This document shows, piece by piece, positions 1-10,172 of a DNA stretch of 64,000 bases. Position 1 is the stretch's first letter; each line of letters begins with the position of its first letter. The position numbers and the translations under genes were made by a program. The stretch spans positions 5,766,001 to 5,830,000 of the forward strand of contig AP025179.1 of NCBI GenBank assembly GCA_021654635.1, in the 5' to 3' direction. The notes beneath the pieces were generated by a model. That model did not search any database, had not been told where the DNA came from, and was given only the letters and a program-made list of their open reading frames with translations. This stretch comes from Mycobacterium kiyosense. GTDB lineage: Bacteria; Actinomycetota; Actinomycetes; Mycobacteriales; Mycobacteriaceae.

Positions 1-1
1 C

Positions 2-208
2 GGCGGCGACGGCGGCGATTCGCAGTACGACCAAGCGGGCAATGGCGGCACGGGCGGCAACGGTGGCGACGGCGGTAACGGCGTCGGCTCGCCCGGCGGC
101 ACCGGCGGCAGCGGCGGCAGCGGCGGCCACGGCGGCACAAGCGGTGGCAACCTCAACGGCACGGGTGGCTCGGCCGGCAGCCCCGGCCACCACGGCCAGG
201 TCAGCTGA
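2..208 (+). CDS. PE_PGRS family protein, C-terminal end (partial)
   Basis: The frame open from base 2 reads only Gly-Gly-X repeats (GGDGGDSQYDQAGNGG and similar) and stops at TGA 206-208 after GQVS. No PE domain is visible because the gene begins before the window. PE_PGRS proteins are surface or cell-wall proteins of slow-growing mycobacteria. Its place next to ilvX matches the PE_PGRS54 position in M. tuberculosis, but the low-complexity tail alone cannot identify the paralogue. Confidence 0.85.
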   Translation, partial: GGDGGDSQYDQAGNGGTGGNGGDGGNGVGSPGGTGGSGGSGGHGGTSGGNLNGTGGSAGSPGHHGQVS

Positions 209-214
209 GCACGG

Positions 215-1762
215 CTACCCCAGCAGCGACGGCACCACCGCGTCGATCAGGTGCGGACCGGGTTCGGCGAAGGCGTCCCGCAGCGCCTCAGCCAGCTCCT
301 CGGCCGTCGTGGCCCGCCGCGCCGGCACCCCCATGCCTTGCGCGATATGCACGAAATCCATTGTGGGACGGGATATGTCGAGCAGGTCCAGCGCCTTGGG
401 GCCGGGGGCCGACCCGGCGCCGACGCGTTGTAGCTCCAGTCGCAGGATGTCGTACCTGCCGTTGTTGTAGATCACGGTGGTGACGTCGAGGTTCTCTCGC
501 GCCTGGGTCCACAATCCCGAAATCGTATACATGGCAGAGCCATCCGATTCCAGGCACAGCACCGGGCGGTCGGGGGCGGCGACGGCGGCGCCGACCGCGG
601 TCGGGATGCCGTAGCCGATCGCCCCGCCGGTCAGGGTGAGCCAGTCATGGGCGGGCGCGCCGGCGGTGGCCGCGGGGAGCAGCAGGCCCGAGGTGTTCGA
701 CTCGTCGACGACGATGGCCCGTTCCGGCAGCAGCGCACCGACCACGTCGGCCGCCGACGCCGCCGTCAACGCACCCGACGGCAGCGCCGGACGCGATGCG
801 GCCGCTACCGGAGCGCAGACGCCGGGCGCCACTTCGTCGGCCAATGCCGTCAAAGCTGCTGCGGCACCGCCGAATTCGGCGAGCGCATGGACTTCGCAGC
901 CAGCCGGCACCAGATCGCTGGGCATGTCGGGGTAGGCGAAGAACGACACCGGGGACTTGGCACCGGCCAGCACCAGATGCTTGCTTCCGGTCAACTGCGC
1001 GGCGGCGGCTTCGGCGAAGTAGCCGAGTCGTTCGATCGCGGGCACCCCGGCGCCGCGCTCCAGCCGGGTGGGGAATGTCTCGCACAACAATCGGGCCCCG
1101 GTTGCTGCGCCGATCCGTGCTGCAGCGGCCAGGCCGGCGGCGCGGGTGGCGTCTCCCCCGACCAGGATCGTGGTGGGTTCGCCGCTGCGCAGCACCTCGG
1201 CCACTGCTCGCACGTCTGCGGGAGCCGCGGCCGCGCTCACCGCCACCGGTGTAACCGGTTGCCCGCCTTCGGACCACGAGGTGTCGGCGGGCAGAATCAA
1301 CGTCGAGATATGCGAGTTCGAGAGGCTGGTGGCAATCGCTTCGGCGGCATCAGCGCCGACTTCGGCAGCGGTGGCGGTGCGGCGCACCCAGCCCGAGACG
1401 GTGCCGGCGACCGAATCGATGTCGGATTCCAGTGGGGCGTCGTACTTCTTGTGGTAGGTGGCGTGGTCGCCGACCACCACCACCATGGGCACCCGGGCGC
1501 GACGCGCGTTGTGCAGGTTGGCCAGACCGTTGCCCAGTCCGGGTCCCAGGTGCAGCAGCACCGCGGCGGGCCGACCGGCGATGCGCGCATAGCCGTCGGC
1601 GGCACCGGTGGCCACACCCTCGAAAAGGGTTAGCACGCCACGCATTTGGTCGACTGTGTCCAGGGCGGCGACGAAGTGCATCTCCGAGGTGCCCGGGTTG
1701 GAGAAACACACGTCGACCCCGCCGTCGACCAAGGTCTTGATCAGCGCCTGGGCACCGTTCAT
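215..1762 (-). CDS. ilvX: IlvX, acetolactate-synthase-like ThDP-dependent enzyme
   Basis: 515 aa, the length recalled for M. tuberculosis IlvX (Rv3509c). It has the three-part thiamine-diphosphate fold: an N-terminal pyrimidine-binding domain with the cofactor-activating Glu (about E48 in LTLFEGVATGAADGYA), a central domain, and a C-terminal pyrophosphate domain with ESDGSAMYTISGLW followed by a distant NN, the usual ThDP/Mg signature. The family makes acetolactate from pyruvate, but IlvX has no regulatory-subunit gene beside it and its real substrate is unknown; it could be another 2-oxoacid decarboxylase. The ATG overlaps the stop of the upstream remnant gene in an ATGA, so translation is probably coupled. 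Confidence 0.85.
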   Translation of the reverse strand: MNGAQALIKTLVDGGVDVCFSNPGTSEMHFVAALDTVDQMRGVLTLFEGVATGAADGYARIAGRPAAVLLHLGPGLGNGLANLHNARRARVPMVVVVGDHATYHKKYDAPLESDIDSVAGTVSGWVRRTATAAEVGADAAEAIATSLSNSHISTLILPADTSWSEGGQPVTPVAVSAAAAPADVRAVAEVLRSGEPTTILVGGDATRAAGLAAAARIGAATGARLLCETFPTRLERGAGVPAIERLGYFAEAAAAQLTGSKHLVLAGAKSPVSFFAYPDMPSDLVPAGCEVHALAEFGGAAAALTALADEVAPGVCAPVAAASRPALPSGALTAASAADVVGALLPERAIVVDESNTSGLLLPAATAGAPAHDWLTLTGGAIGYGIPTAVGAAVAAPDRPVLCLESDGSAMYTISGLWTQARENLDVTTVIYNNGRYDILRLELQRVGAGSAPGPKALDLLDISRPTMDFVHIAQGMGVPARRATTAEELAEALRDAFAEPGPHLIDAVVPSLLG

Positions 1763-1932
1763 CGGTCCGCCTTTCCTGGGTGCATTTCGCGTGGGTCTTG
1801 CGGCGGCGCCGGCAGTTTGAACACCCGCTCGGCATTGCCGTGCACGACGTCTCGGCGAGACTGTTCTCCGAGTCCGAGTTCACTGCGCAGTAACCGCTGG
1901 GTTGGATGCTGCATCCACACGTCGATCGTCAT
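1759..1932 (-). pseudogene. Amidohydrolase remnant, large in-frame internal deletion
   Basis: A 57-codon frame starts at ATG 1932 with MTIDVWMQHPTQR and continues LLRSELGLGEQSRRDVVHGNAERVF to a TGA overlapping the ilvX ATG. From memory of the family, MTIDVWMQHPTQR is the start, and (S)RRD-(x)-(x)HGNAERVF the end, of the roughly 280-aa TIM-barrel amidohydrolase encoded upstream of ilvX (Rv3510c type). About 220 residues holding the metal ligands are missing, so it cannot be a working hydrolase. The frame and ATGA coupling to ilvX survive. An expressed micropeptide is possible but not shown. Confidence 0.7.
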
Positions 1933-1948
1933 CGCGCCTTGACTTTAG

Positions 1949-2111
1949 CTCGCTGACGATGCGCGCCGCGGAGCGGCGTGAGAAGGAAGCGGGCCATCCA
2001 ACACAACTCGCTGACGATGCGCGCCGCGGAGCGGCGTGAGAAGGAAGCGGGCCATCCAACACAACTCGCTGACGATGCGCGCCGCGGAGCGGCGTGAGGA
2101 GGAAGCGGGCC
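1949..2111. repeat. 58-bp tandem repeat, about 2.8 copies
   Basis: Units starting CTCGCTGACGATGCGCGCC lie at 1949, 2007 and 2065, exactly 58 bp apart. The first two are essentially identical and end in GGGCCATCCAACACAA; the third diverges after GTGAGGAGGAAGCGGGCCA. The array sits between the fructosamine-kinase-like gene and the amidohydrolase remnant. It resembles intergenic MIRU-type repeats of mycobacteria in position and size, but membership in a named MIRU family is not established here. Copy number may vary between strains. Confidence 0.85.
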
Positions 2112-2132
2112 AGGCCGGCCCCGGCAACGACG

Positions 2133-2900
2133 TCAGGATTCGAACGCGGCACGCGCCGCCGCACGCGTCTGACCCAGGTACCCCGTCCCGAACAGCACCA
2201 CGTGCGCCAGCAGCGGGAACAACTGGTGCAGCCCCGCCCGCTCCCGCCACCCGGCCCGCAGCGACCGCACTTCCTGGTAGCCGGCGATCACCGCCTCGTA
2301 GTGCGGGCAGCCGAACAACGCCAGCATCGCCAGGTCGGTCTCGCGGTGACCGGCGTGCGCGGCGGGATCGATGAGCACCACCCCGTCGCGTGTCCACATC
2401 ACATTGCCGCTCCACAGATCCCCGTGCAACCGGGCCGGCCGGTCGTCGTCGTCGAAGTCGCCTGCGCGACAACGTTTTACGACGCTCTCGACAGCGTCGC
2501 GGGTTGCTCCGTCGAGTCGCGAGCCGGCCAGCTCGGTCATCGGGACCAGCCGCTCGTCGGCGTAGAACTGCCCCCAGCGCTGGTGTCGTCGCAGCGACAT
2601 CGGCAACGGTTGCGACAGCGGCCCGAAGAACCCCGGCCCGTCCCAGCCGTCGGGTCCGGCGCCGAACGCCGCGGCTCCGGCGTCGTGGGTGACGGCCAAC
2701 CGGTTGCCGAACACCCGCGCCGTATCGATGCCCGGGCGCACCGATTCAAGTCGTTGCAGCGTCAGGCTGGTCGGCCCCACCGACACCACCCGCGCACACG
2801 GCACGCCGCCGTCGACGTCGGCGAGCCAGCGCAACCCGGCGGCCTCCCACGCGAAGAACCCGTCGGGTGCGTCGGCCCGGCCCTTGACGAAGTCGCTCAC
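2133..2900 (-). CDS. Fructosamine kinase family protein
   Basis: 255 aa from GTG 2900 (VSDFVKGRADAPDGFFAWEAAGL), chosen because family members begin with this (F)VK-x-RADAP segment; the frame stays open further upstream without homology. The kinase-like fold shows HGDLWSGNV (catalytic loop) and LIDPAAHAGHRETDLAML (metal-binding segment), the bacterial fructosamine/ketosamine-3-kinase signature related to aminoglycoside phosphotransferases. Expected role: phosphorylating sugar adducts on amines so they fall off spontaneously (deglycation) in the cytoplasm. It stands alone, divergent from the PE_PGRS gene. Other small-molecule phosphotransfer is possible. Confidence 0.8.
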   Translation of the reverse strand: MSDFVKGRADAPDGFFAWEAAGLRWLADVDGGVPCARVVSVGPTSLTLQRLESVRPGIDTARVFGNRLAVTHDAGAAAFGAGPDGWDGPGFFGPLSQPLPMSLRRHQRWGQFYADERLVPMTELAGSRLDGATRDAVESVVKRCRAGDFDDDDRPARLHGDLWSGNVMWTRDGVVLIDPAAHAGHRETDLAMLALFGCPHYEAVIAGYQEVRSLRAGWRERAGLHQLFPLLAHVVLFGTGYLGQTRAAARAAFES

Positions 2901-3055
2901 GACGCGACTGTAGACACCGGCTCCGGGTTCAGCCCGACGGCCCGGCTCGGCTTCCGGAAAACGCCACGCGCACAGCGCAATTGCGATAGATTTCAAATTA
3001 GTTGACGTTGACGTTAATTCTAGAATGATCCTCCAATATTCGTCGGAGTCGCGTG

Positions 3056-6000
3056 ATGTCGTTCCTATTCGCCTCGCCCGCTGTGATCGCCGCCGCGACC
3101 GAAGACCTGACCGAGATCTGGTCGGCCCTGCACCAGGCGAACGCTGTTGCCGCACGTTCCACCACCAACCTGGCCGCAGCGGCCGCCGACGAGGTATCGG
3201 CGCAGATCGCCGCGCTGTTCGGTGCGCACGGCAGCGCCTACCAAGCGGTCAGCGCGCAGGCGGCCGCCTTCCACCAGCAATTCACCGGCGCGATCAGCGC
3301 CGCGGCCGCGGCCTACTCGAGCACCGAGTCCGCGTCGGCCGCCGCCATCGCCCAGCCCGCCATCTTCGGGCGACCCCTGTTCGGCAACGGCGCCGACGCC
3401 ACCACCCCCGGCGGCAACGGCGGCGACGGCGGCTGGTTGTTGGGCAACGGCGGTAACGGCGCGGCCGGCGCCGCGGGACAGGCCGGCGGCAACGGCGGGT
3501 CGGCGGGGTTGTTGGGCCGTGGCGGCGCCGGCGGCACCGGCGGCGCGGGCAGTAGCGGCGGTGCGGGTGGCAACGGCGGCTGGCTACTCGGCGTCGGCGG
3601 CGCGCACGGGCGGCTCCGGCGGCGGCACCGGCGGTGCCGGAGGCAACGGCGGGCTGCTCTGGGGCGGTGGCGGCGCCGGGGGTACCGGTGGAACGGGAGG
3701 TGGCACCGGCGGGGCCGGCGGACGCGCGGAATGGCTGTTCGGTGCCGGCGGTGCCGGCGGGCGGGCGGCGCCGGCGACCCGGGGATCGACGGCGGCGGCA
3801 CCGGCGGCGGCGGCGGGCACGGCGGGACCGGCGGCGCTGGTGGCCTGCTGGCCCGCGGCGGTGCCGGCGGCGCAGGAGGCATCGGTGGCACCGGCGGCAC
3901 CGGCGCTACCGGCTCCGCGGGCGGCACCGGCGGAATCGGCGGCGACGGCGGAGCCGGTGGCCACGGCGCGCTGCTGCTGGGCCCGGGCGGGCACGGCGGA
4001 GCGGCCGGCGCGGGCGGCACCGGCGGCGTCGGGGAACCGGCGCGGACGGCGCACTCGCCGGGCTTGGCGGTATCGGGGGCAGCGGCGGCACGGGCGGTCA
4101 GGGCGGTGTGTCCGGCCACGCCGGTGCCGGCGGGCCGCCGGCGGGTTGTTCGGTGTCGCCGGCCATGCGGGCAGCACCGGCACCGGCGGCACCGGCGGCA
4201 CGGGCGGCGCCGGCGGGACCGGACTGCAGGGCACGAACTCCGGAACCGGGCTGGTAGGCGGTGACGGCTTCGCCGGCGGGCGGGGCGGTCAAGGCGGCCA
4301 AGGCGGCAACGCGGTCGACGGTGGAATCAACGGCTCGGGCGGCACCGGCGGTAACGGTGGCGGGGGCGGCAAGGGTGGGTCGGGCGGCGCAGCCGCGGCC
4401 GGCAGCAACGGGGCGACAGGCGGAAGCGGCGGCGCGGGTGGCGATGCCGGACTCGGTGGCGCGGCCGGCACCGGCGGCCAGGGCGGCGCCGTCGGCAACG
4501 CCGGCACCGGCGGCACCGGAGGCCGCGGCGGAGACGGAGGCACCGGCAGTAACGGCACCGACGCCGCCGCCGGCTCCGGCGCCCCGGGCAATGCCGGGTT
4601 CGCCGGCGGTGCCGGCGGACAGGGCGGGGCGGGTGGCAACACCGGCACCGGCGGCACCAACGGCACCGGTGGGCAGGGCGGCACCGGCGGGCAGGGTGGC
4701 ACCGGCGGCACCGGCGGGTCGGGTGCCACCAACCCCAGCGGTATCGGCCACGACGGTGGCGCCGGCGGCACCGGCGGAGACGCCGGCCAGGGCGGCGCGG
4801 GCGGAGCCGTCGGCAGTGGCGGGCACGGCGGTGCCGATGGTGCCCACGGCGACGCCGGTACCGGCGGTACCGGCGGAACCGGCGGCACGGGCGGGACCGG
4901 CGGCAACGGCACCACCGGGGCGTCGAATACCGGAGCCGACGGCACCGACGGTTTCGCCGGCGGCAAGGGCGGCAGAGGCGGCCAGGGCGGCAATTCCGGC
5001 GCCGGCGGCACCAACGGCAGCGGCGGCCACGGCGGTCTGGGCGGTGGCGGCGGCTACGGCGGCAACGGCGGATCCGGGTTCGCCAACGACACCGGCGTCG
5101 GGGGTGACGGTGGTAAAGGAGGCGCCGGCGGCGATGCGGGCGCGGGCGGGGCCGGTGGCGACGCCGGCAGCGGCGGAACCGGCGGCACTACCGGCGCCCA
5201 GGGACAACTCGGGTCCGGGGGTAACGGCGGCAAGGGCGGCAACGGTGGTGGCGGCGGGCCCGGCGGCAAGTCGACCAGCACGCCGGGCGCGTCGGGTGCC
5301 GCCGGCTTCGCCGGCGGCAACGGTGGCCAAGGGGGCGCCGGCGGCGCGGGCGGCGGTAACGGTGGCGCCGGCGGCAACGGCGGGCAAGGGGGCGACGGTG
5401 TCCGCGGCAACGACGGCGGCGCCCTCGGTCAGGCCGGCGGTGACGGTGGTGGCGGCGGTAGAGGAGGCAACGCCGGTGCCGGTGGCGCGGCCGGTGCCGG
5501 CGGCGGTAAGGGCGGCGACGGTGGCATGGGAGGCAGGGGCGGCGCGGGCGCCCGAGCCGGGGCCGGCACCACCGACGGTGCCCGGGGCGGCGACGGCGGC
5601 GACGGCGGCCGCGGCGGCAACGCCGGAGCCGGCGGCGACGCAGGCGTGGACGGCACCGCCGGCAACGTGGGCCAGGGCGGTCTCGGCGGAAATGGCGGCA
5701 ATGGTGGCCAGGGTGCCACCGGTGCGCGCGGCGCCGACAGCACCGACGGCAGCACCGGCGGCACCGGAGGCACCGGCGGCCAGGGCGGCAACGGAGGGAA
5801 CGGCGGCAAGGGCGGTGACGGCGTCGACGGTGTCGGCGGGGGCACCGGAGGCGACGGCGGGAAGGCCGGCAACGGCGGCCAAGGCGGGGTAGGCGGAACC
5901 AGCACCGGCGCCGCTGCGCACACCACCGGCGGCGACGGCGGCCGGGGAGGGATCGGCGGGAACGGCGGAAACGGCGGCCTGGCCGGTGCGGGCGGCGACG

Positions 6001-7109
6001 GCGGCGGCGCAGACGGCAACCCGGGCACCGTCGGCAACGGCGGAACCGGCGGGCAAGGCGGCTCGGGCGGTACCGGCGGCAAGGGCGTCAATCCCCCGCA
6101 GATACACATCGACAATGCCGTCGACGGCGCCGACGGCAAACCCGGCATCCCCTGGGGTACGGACGGTGCAGACGGCGTAAATGGCGTGACGACCGGCCAA
6201 AAAGGTGGCAACGGCGGCGACGGCGGCACCGGCACCAGCGGCAACATGATCGTCGCCAAGGGCGGCGCCGGTGGCGACGGCGGCAATGGCGGCACCGGCG
6301 CGAACGGCGGCAACGGTGGGCGCGGCGGCGACGCCGACCGCACCGTCAACAACAACTTCCCCAGCCAGGGCGGCCACGGTGGTGACGGCGGTACCGGGGG
6401 CGACGGCGGCAACGGCGGAAACGGTGGCGACGGCGGAGAAGTGCTCAGTCCGAACGCCTTTGATGTCGACTTCTACTACCACGCAGGCGACGGTGGCAAC
6501 GGCGGAGCGGGAGGCATCGGCGGCAACGGCGGCAACGGCGGCAACGGTGGCCTTAGCTACAGCGCGTACGAGCCAGGTGGTAACGGTGGAACCGGTGGCC
6601 GCGGCGGCGACGCCGGCGGACTGAACAGCACCGGCGGCACCGGCGGCAACGGCGGCACGGGCGGCGCGGGCGGCAATGCCGGCACGATTGGCGATCTGAC
6701 CGGCGCGGTCGGTGGCAAAGGCGGCCTGGGGGGCGAGGGCGGCACCGGCGGGGTAGGCGCGGCCGGCGGCGACGGCGGCAGTGGCGGCAACGGCGGTCCC
6801 GCCGCATCGAATGCCGCCAGCGGTAACGGCGGCAACGGCGGAAACGGCGGACACGGCGCCGACGGCGGGCAGGGCGGCAACGGTGGGCAGGGCGGGGCCG
6901 GCGGCTTCGGACCCACCGGTCAGGCCGCCGGCGGCTCGGGCGGCGATGCGGGCTTCGGTGGCCTCGGCGGAGCGGGCGGCGACGGAGGTGACCGTGGCGC
7001 CCCGGGCACCGCCGCCAATCCCGCCAATGTGGGTGAGTACGGAGTTGACGGCGTCGACGGCACCGCCGGGAACACCGGCGCCCGGGGCACGGTGGGCGCC
7101 CCGGGCTAG
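3056..7109 (+). CDS. PE_PGRS family protein (reading frame interrupted four times)
   Basis: ATG 3056 follows GGAG at 3045-3048. The first ~95 codons form a PE domain ([18 protein letters not shown]...) followed by the linker GRPLFGNG and then more than 1,200 codons of Gly-Gly-X repeats ending at TAG 7107-7109; the whole would be about 1,350 aa. The Gly-rich frame changes near 3600-3610, 3752-3770, 4029-4033 and 4128-4140, after which it is uninterrupted for almost 3 kb. Because glycine repeats continue directly in a new frame each time, indels rather than old decay are likely: consensus errors or true slippage. Late segments contain non-repeat islands (for example [16 protein letters not shown] and [17 protein letters not shown]). 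PE_PGRS proteins are surface-exposed; function unknown. Confidence 0.85.
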
Positions 7110-7121
7110 CAGCCGGCTATG

Positions 7122-8774
7122 TCAGGCGGTCACGTGTGCGGCGTGCACGTCGTCGGCCGGCCGGGCCTCGGTCTGCTCCTTGGCCCAGCGGTAGTCCGGC
7201 TTGCCGGCCGGTGAGCGCTTCACCTCGTCGACGAACCAAAGACTGCGCGGCACTTTGTATCCCGCGATCTCCGAGCGCACGAACCGGTCCAGCTCGGCCA
7301 GCGACGGGCGTGCTCCCTCCCGGGCCTGCACCACAGCCGCGACGTGCTGTCCGTAGCGCGGGTCGGGGACCCCGACCACCAACGCGTCGAACACGTCGGG
7401 ATGGCCCTTGAGCGCCGCCTCTACCTCTTCGGGGTAGATCTTCTCACCGCCGCTGTTGATCGACACCGAGCCGCGGCCCAGCATGGTGACGCTGCCGTCC
7501 TCTTCGACCAGTGCGTAGTCACCGGGGATCGCGTAGCGCACTCCGTTGATGGTCTTGAACGTCTCGGCGGTCTTCTTCTCGTCTTTGTAGTAGCCGACCG
7601 GAATGTTGCCCTTTTTGGCGATGAAGCCGCGCTTACCGCTGCCGGGCTTGACCTCGTTGCCGTCTTCGTCGAGGACGACGGTGCGGTGGTCGATGGTGAC
7701 GCGGGGTCCCCCACTGGGCGGGGAATCCTTTGTGACGATGCTGGTGCCGCCGAATCCGGTCTCGGATGCCCCGATCGAGTCGGTGATGACCCGGTTCGGC
7801 AGCAGCTCGAGGAATTTCTCCTTGATGCTCGGCGAGAACAGCGCGGCGGTGCTGGCGAGCAGGAACAGCGACGACAGGTCGTACTCGTTGCCGGCGTCCT
7901 GATGGGCCAGCAGAGCGTCCAGCAGCGGGCGGGCCATCGCGTCACCGGTGAAGAACAGCAGGTTCACCTTGTGCGTGTGGATGGTGCGCCACACCTCGTC
8001 GGCGTTGAATTCCGGTGCCAGCACGGTGGTTTGGCCGCTGAAGATCGACATCCAGGTGGCCGATTGGGTGGCGCCGTGGATCATCGGCGGGATCGGGTAG
8101 CGGACCATCGGCGGGTTGGCGGCCGCGGCCTTGGCGAGGTCGTACTCGTCTTTGATGAATTCGCCTGTGGCGAAGTCGGTTCCGCCGAACAGCACCCGGT
8201 AGATGTCCTCGTGGCGCCACATCACGCCCTTCGGGAAGCCCGTCGTGCCACCGGTGTAGAGCAGGTAGATGTCGTCGGCGCTGCGCTCGTCGAAGTCCCG
8301 CTCCGGGGAGCCCTCGGCGATCGCTTCGTAGAACTCGACGCCGCCGTAGCGCCGGTAGTCCTTGTCGGAGCCGTCCTCGACCACCAGGATCGTCTTGACG
8401 TTGGGGGTGTCCGGCAACACGTTGGCGACCCGGTCGGAGTACTGGCGCTCATGTACCAGCGCCACCATGTCGGAGTTCTCGAACAGGTAACGCAGTTCGC
8501 CCTCGACATAGCGGAAGTTGACGTTGACCAGGATGGCGCCCGCTTTGATGATGCCAAGCATCGCGATCACGATCTCGATGCGGTTGCGGCAGTACAGGCC
8601 CACCTTGTCGCCTTTTTGCACCCCGTGGTCGAGCAGGTAGTGCCCGAGGCGGTTGGACTTCTCTTCCAGTTGGGCGTAGGTCAACTGCTCGTCACCGCAG
8701 ATGAGGGCTACACGGTCGGGCACAGCGTCGATGGCGTGCTCGGCGAGGTCAGCAATATTCAGAGCCACGGCCAC
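7122..8774 (-). CDS. fadD19: FadD19, steroid side-chain acyl-CoA ligase
   Basis: 550 aa from GTG 8774 ([21 protein letters not shown]); the M. tuberculosis enzyme starts MAVALN, which decides this start over upstream options. ATP/AMP-binding motifs are clear: [29 protein letters not shown] and the C-terminal lysine region [11 protein letters not shown]. FadD19 adenylates and CoA-thioesterifies C24/C26 carboxylated sterol side chains. It is divergent from echA19 with a KstR operator 6 bp before the start codon, so the mRNA may be leaderless. Convergent with the PE_PGRS gene, 12 bp apart. M. tuberculosis has a partial second copy (fadD18) between PE_PGRS genes; none is seen here. Confidence 0.95.
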   Translation of the reverse strand: MAVALNIADLAEHAIDAVPDRVALICGDEQLTYAQLEEKSNRLGHYLLDHGVQKGDKVGLYCRNRIEIVIAMLGIIKAGAILVNVNFRYVEGELRYLFENSDMVALVHERQYSDRVANVLPDTPNVKTILVVEDGSDKDYRRYGGVEFYEAIAEGSPERDFDERSADDIYLLYTGGTTGFPKGVMWRHEDIYRVLFGGTDFATGEFIKDEYDLAKAAAANPPMVRYPIPPMIHGATQSATWMSIFSGQTTVLAPEFNADEVWRTIHTHKVNLLFFTGDAMARPLLDALLAHQDAGNEYDLSSLFLLASTAALFSPSIKEKFLELLPNRVITDSIGASETGFGGTSIVTKDSPPSGGPRVTIDHRTVVLDEDGNEVKPGSGKRGFIAKKGNIPVGYYKDEKKTAETFKTINGVRYAIPGDYALVEEDGSVTMLGRGSVSINSGGEKIYPEEVEAALKGHPDVFDALVVGVPDPRYGQHVAAVVQAREGARPSLAELDRFVRSEIAGYKVPRSLWFVDEVKRSPAGKPDYRWAKEQTEARPADDVHAAHVTA

Positions 8775-8779
8775 CAAAT

Positions 8780-8793
8780 TAGAACGTGTTACA
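8780..8793. promoter_or_regulatory. KstR operator between fadD19 and echA19
   Basis: TAGAACGTGTTACA matches the KstR consensus TnnAACnnGTTnnA at all fixed positions. KstR is the TetR-type repressor released by a steroid CoA thioester; its gene lies outside this window. One site can serve both divergent genes. Confidence 0.9.
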
Positions 8794-8838
8794 TTTCTTG
8801 ACAAGCTGACTCCCCCTGACGCGCGAAAGGCGGTTGTA

Positions 8839-9648
8839 GTGTCTGAGACGCCAGCAAACGAATCTGGACCGGACGCACTGGTCGAGCAGCGTGGTCATAC
8901 CCTGATCGTGACGATGAACCGACCGCATCGCCGCAACGCGCTGAGCACCGAAATGATGCAGATCATGGTCGAGGCGTGGGACCGCGTCGACAACGACCCC
9001 GACATCCGCGTCTGCGTTCTGACCGGCGCCGGTGGCTACTTTTGCGCTGGGATGGACCTCAAGACGGCAACCGCGAAGCCGCCGGGCGACTCGTTCAAGG
9101 ACGGCAGCTACGACCCGTCACGGATCGATGCCCTTTTGAAGGGCCGGCGGCTGACGAAACCGTTGATCGCGGCCGTCGAGGGCCCCGCGATCGCCGGTGG
9201 CACCGAGATTCTGCAGGGCACCGATATCCGGGTGGCGGGCGAGAGCGCCAAGTTCGGCATTTCCGAGGCGAAGTGGAGTCTGTATCCGATGGGCGGATCC
9301 GCGGTGCGCCTGGTCCGCCAGATCCCCTATACGGTGGCGTGCGACCTGCTGCTGACCGGACGACACATCACCGCCACCGAGGCCAAGGAGATCGGGCTGA
9401 TCGGCCACGTCGTGCCCGACGGTCAGGCGCTGACCAAGGCGTTGGAGATCGCCGAGGTGATCTCCAACAACGGGCCGTTGGCGGTCCAGGCGATCCTGAA
9501 GACCATCCGCGAGACCGAGGGCATGCACGAGAACGAGGCGTTCAAGCCCGACACCGCTAACGGTATCCCGGTGTTCTTGTCCGAGGACGCCAAGGAGGGG
9601 CCCCGGGCGTTCGCCGAGAAGCGAGCGCCGCAGTTCAAGATGCGCTAA
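8839..9648 (+). CDS. echA19: EchA19, enoyl-CoA hydratase of sterol side-chain degradation
   Basis: 269 aa from GTG 8839, with GAAAGG at 8825-8830 placed 8 nt upstream. Crotonase fold with oxyanion-hole segments [12 protein letters not shown] and [11 protein letters not shown]. The sequence is nearly identical in layout to the M. tuberculosis enzyme (Rv3516), with a slightly longer N-terminus ([17 protein letters not shown]). It hydrates the enoyl-CoA formed during the early beta-oxidation rounds of the cholesterol side chain. Divergent from fadD19 and under the shared KstR operator. Confidence 0.93.
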   Translation: MSETPANESGPDALVEQRGHTLIVTMNRPHRRNALSTEMMQIMVEAWDRVDNDPDIRVCVLTGAGGYFCAGMDLKTATAKPPGDSFKDGSYDPSRIDALLKGRRLTKPLIAAVEGPAIAGGTEILQGTDIRVAGESAKFGISEAKWSLYPMGGSAVRLVRQIPYTVACDLLLTGRHITATEAKEIGLIGHVVPDGQALTKALEIAEVISNNGPLAVQAILKTIRETEGMHENEAFKPDTANGIPVFLSEDAKEGPRAFAEKRAPQFKMR

Positions 9649-9820
9649 AGCCCTCCCCCGGTGCCGAAACCGCCACACATCGCAGCGCGCGATCAGCGTC
9701 ATCGACCGTGCGCCGCGCAGTGCTGCTGAATAGACCGGCCCTTTTTGCGATGCACGCCGGTAGGATTTCTTGGCATCAGTTAGCTGTCGGCTAGCTGCGG
9801 GGGAAGGAGCGGGGCAGCCG

Positions 9821-10168
9821 ATGACTCTCAGGGTCACTCCGAGCGAGTTGCGTTCGGGCGCAAGCAAACTCGACGCCGAGAAGGCGGTGATCGCCGGGAT
9901 TGTCGTGCCCGATGAGACAGCCGCAAAAGCAGGGCTGGAAGGTTTCGAGACCGCCGGCAAGCTCAGCGCGGCTAATGATGCGGTGAAGTCAGCGTTGAAA
10001 ATCGTGGGGGGACGCGACGAAATCATGGCGAATCTGTTTCGCAACACGGGCAACGCGTACGAGCTGTCAGACTTGACCCTGGGGGGCACCGTGAAGCCGC
10101 CGTGGATGTCTGAGCAGGTCGCCGCCGGCTTGACCGGTATGGGCGATATGAACCTGTCCCGCAAGTAG
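9821..10168 (+). CDS. EspC/DUF2580-like small helical protein, probable type VII secretion partner
   Basis: 115 aa from ATG 9821 with AAGGAG upstream. It starts MTLRVTPSELRSGASKLDAEK, the pattern of the ESX secretion-associated EspC-like family (short alpha-helical proteins without signal peptide). Near the end of the second helix it has YELSD at residues 80-84, fitting the YxxxD/E type VII secretion signal. The stop is 4 bp before the next gene, whose product has a WXG motif, so the two probably form a secreted heterodimer. Family assignment rests on pattern and context, not on a profile search. Confidence 0.7.
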   Translation: MTLRVTPSELRSGASKLDAEKAVIAGIVVPDETAAKAGLEGFETAGKLSAANDAVKSALKIVGGRDEIMANLFRNTGNAYELSDLTLGGTVKPPWMSEQVAAGLTGMGDMNLSRK

Positions 10169-10172
10169 CGCC

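Noticed and set aside
2901..3155. N-terminal extension of the fructosamine-kinase-like gene up to an ATG at 3155
   Set aside because: The extra residues have no family similarity and would overlap the PE_PGRS start; GTG 2900 fits the family start.
4098..6854. Very long open frame on the minus strand inside the PE_PGRS gene
   Set aside because: It is an Ala/Val/Gly/Thr-rich shadow of GGC-rich repeats; no domain, start context or family pattern.
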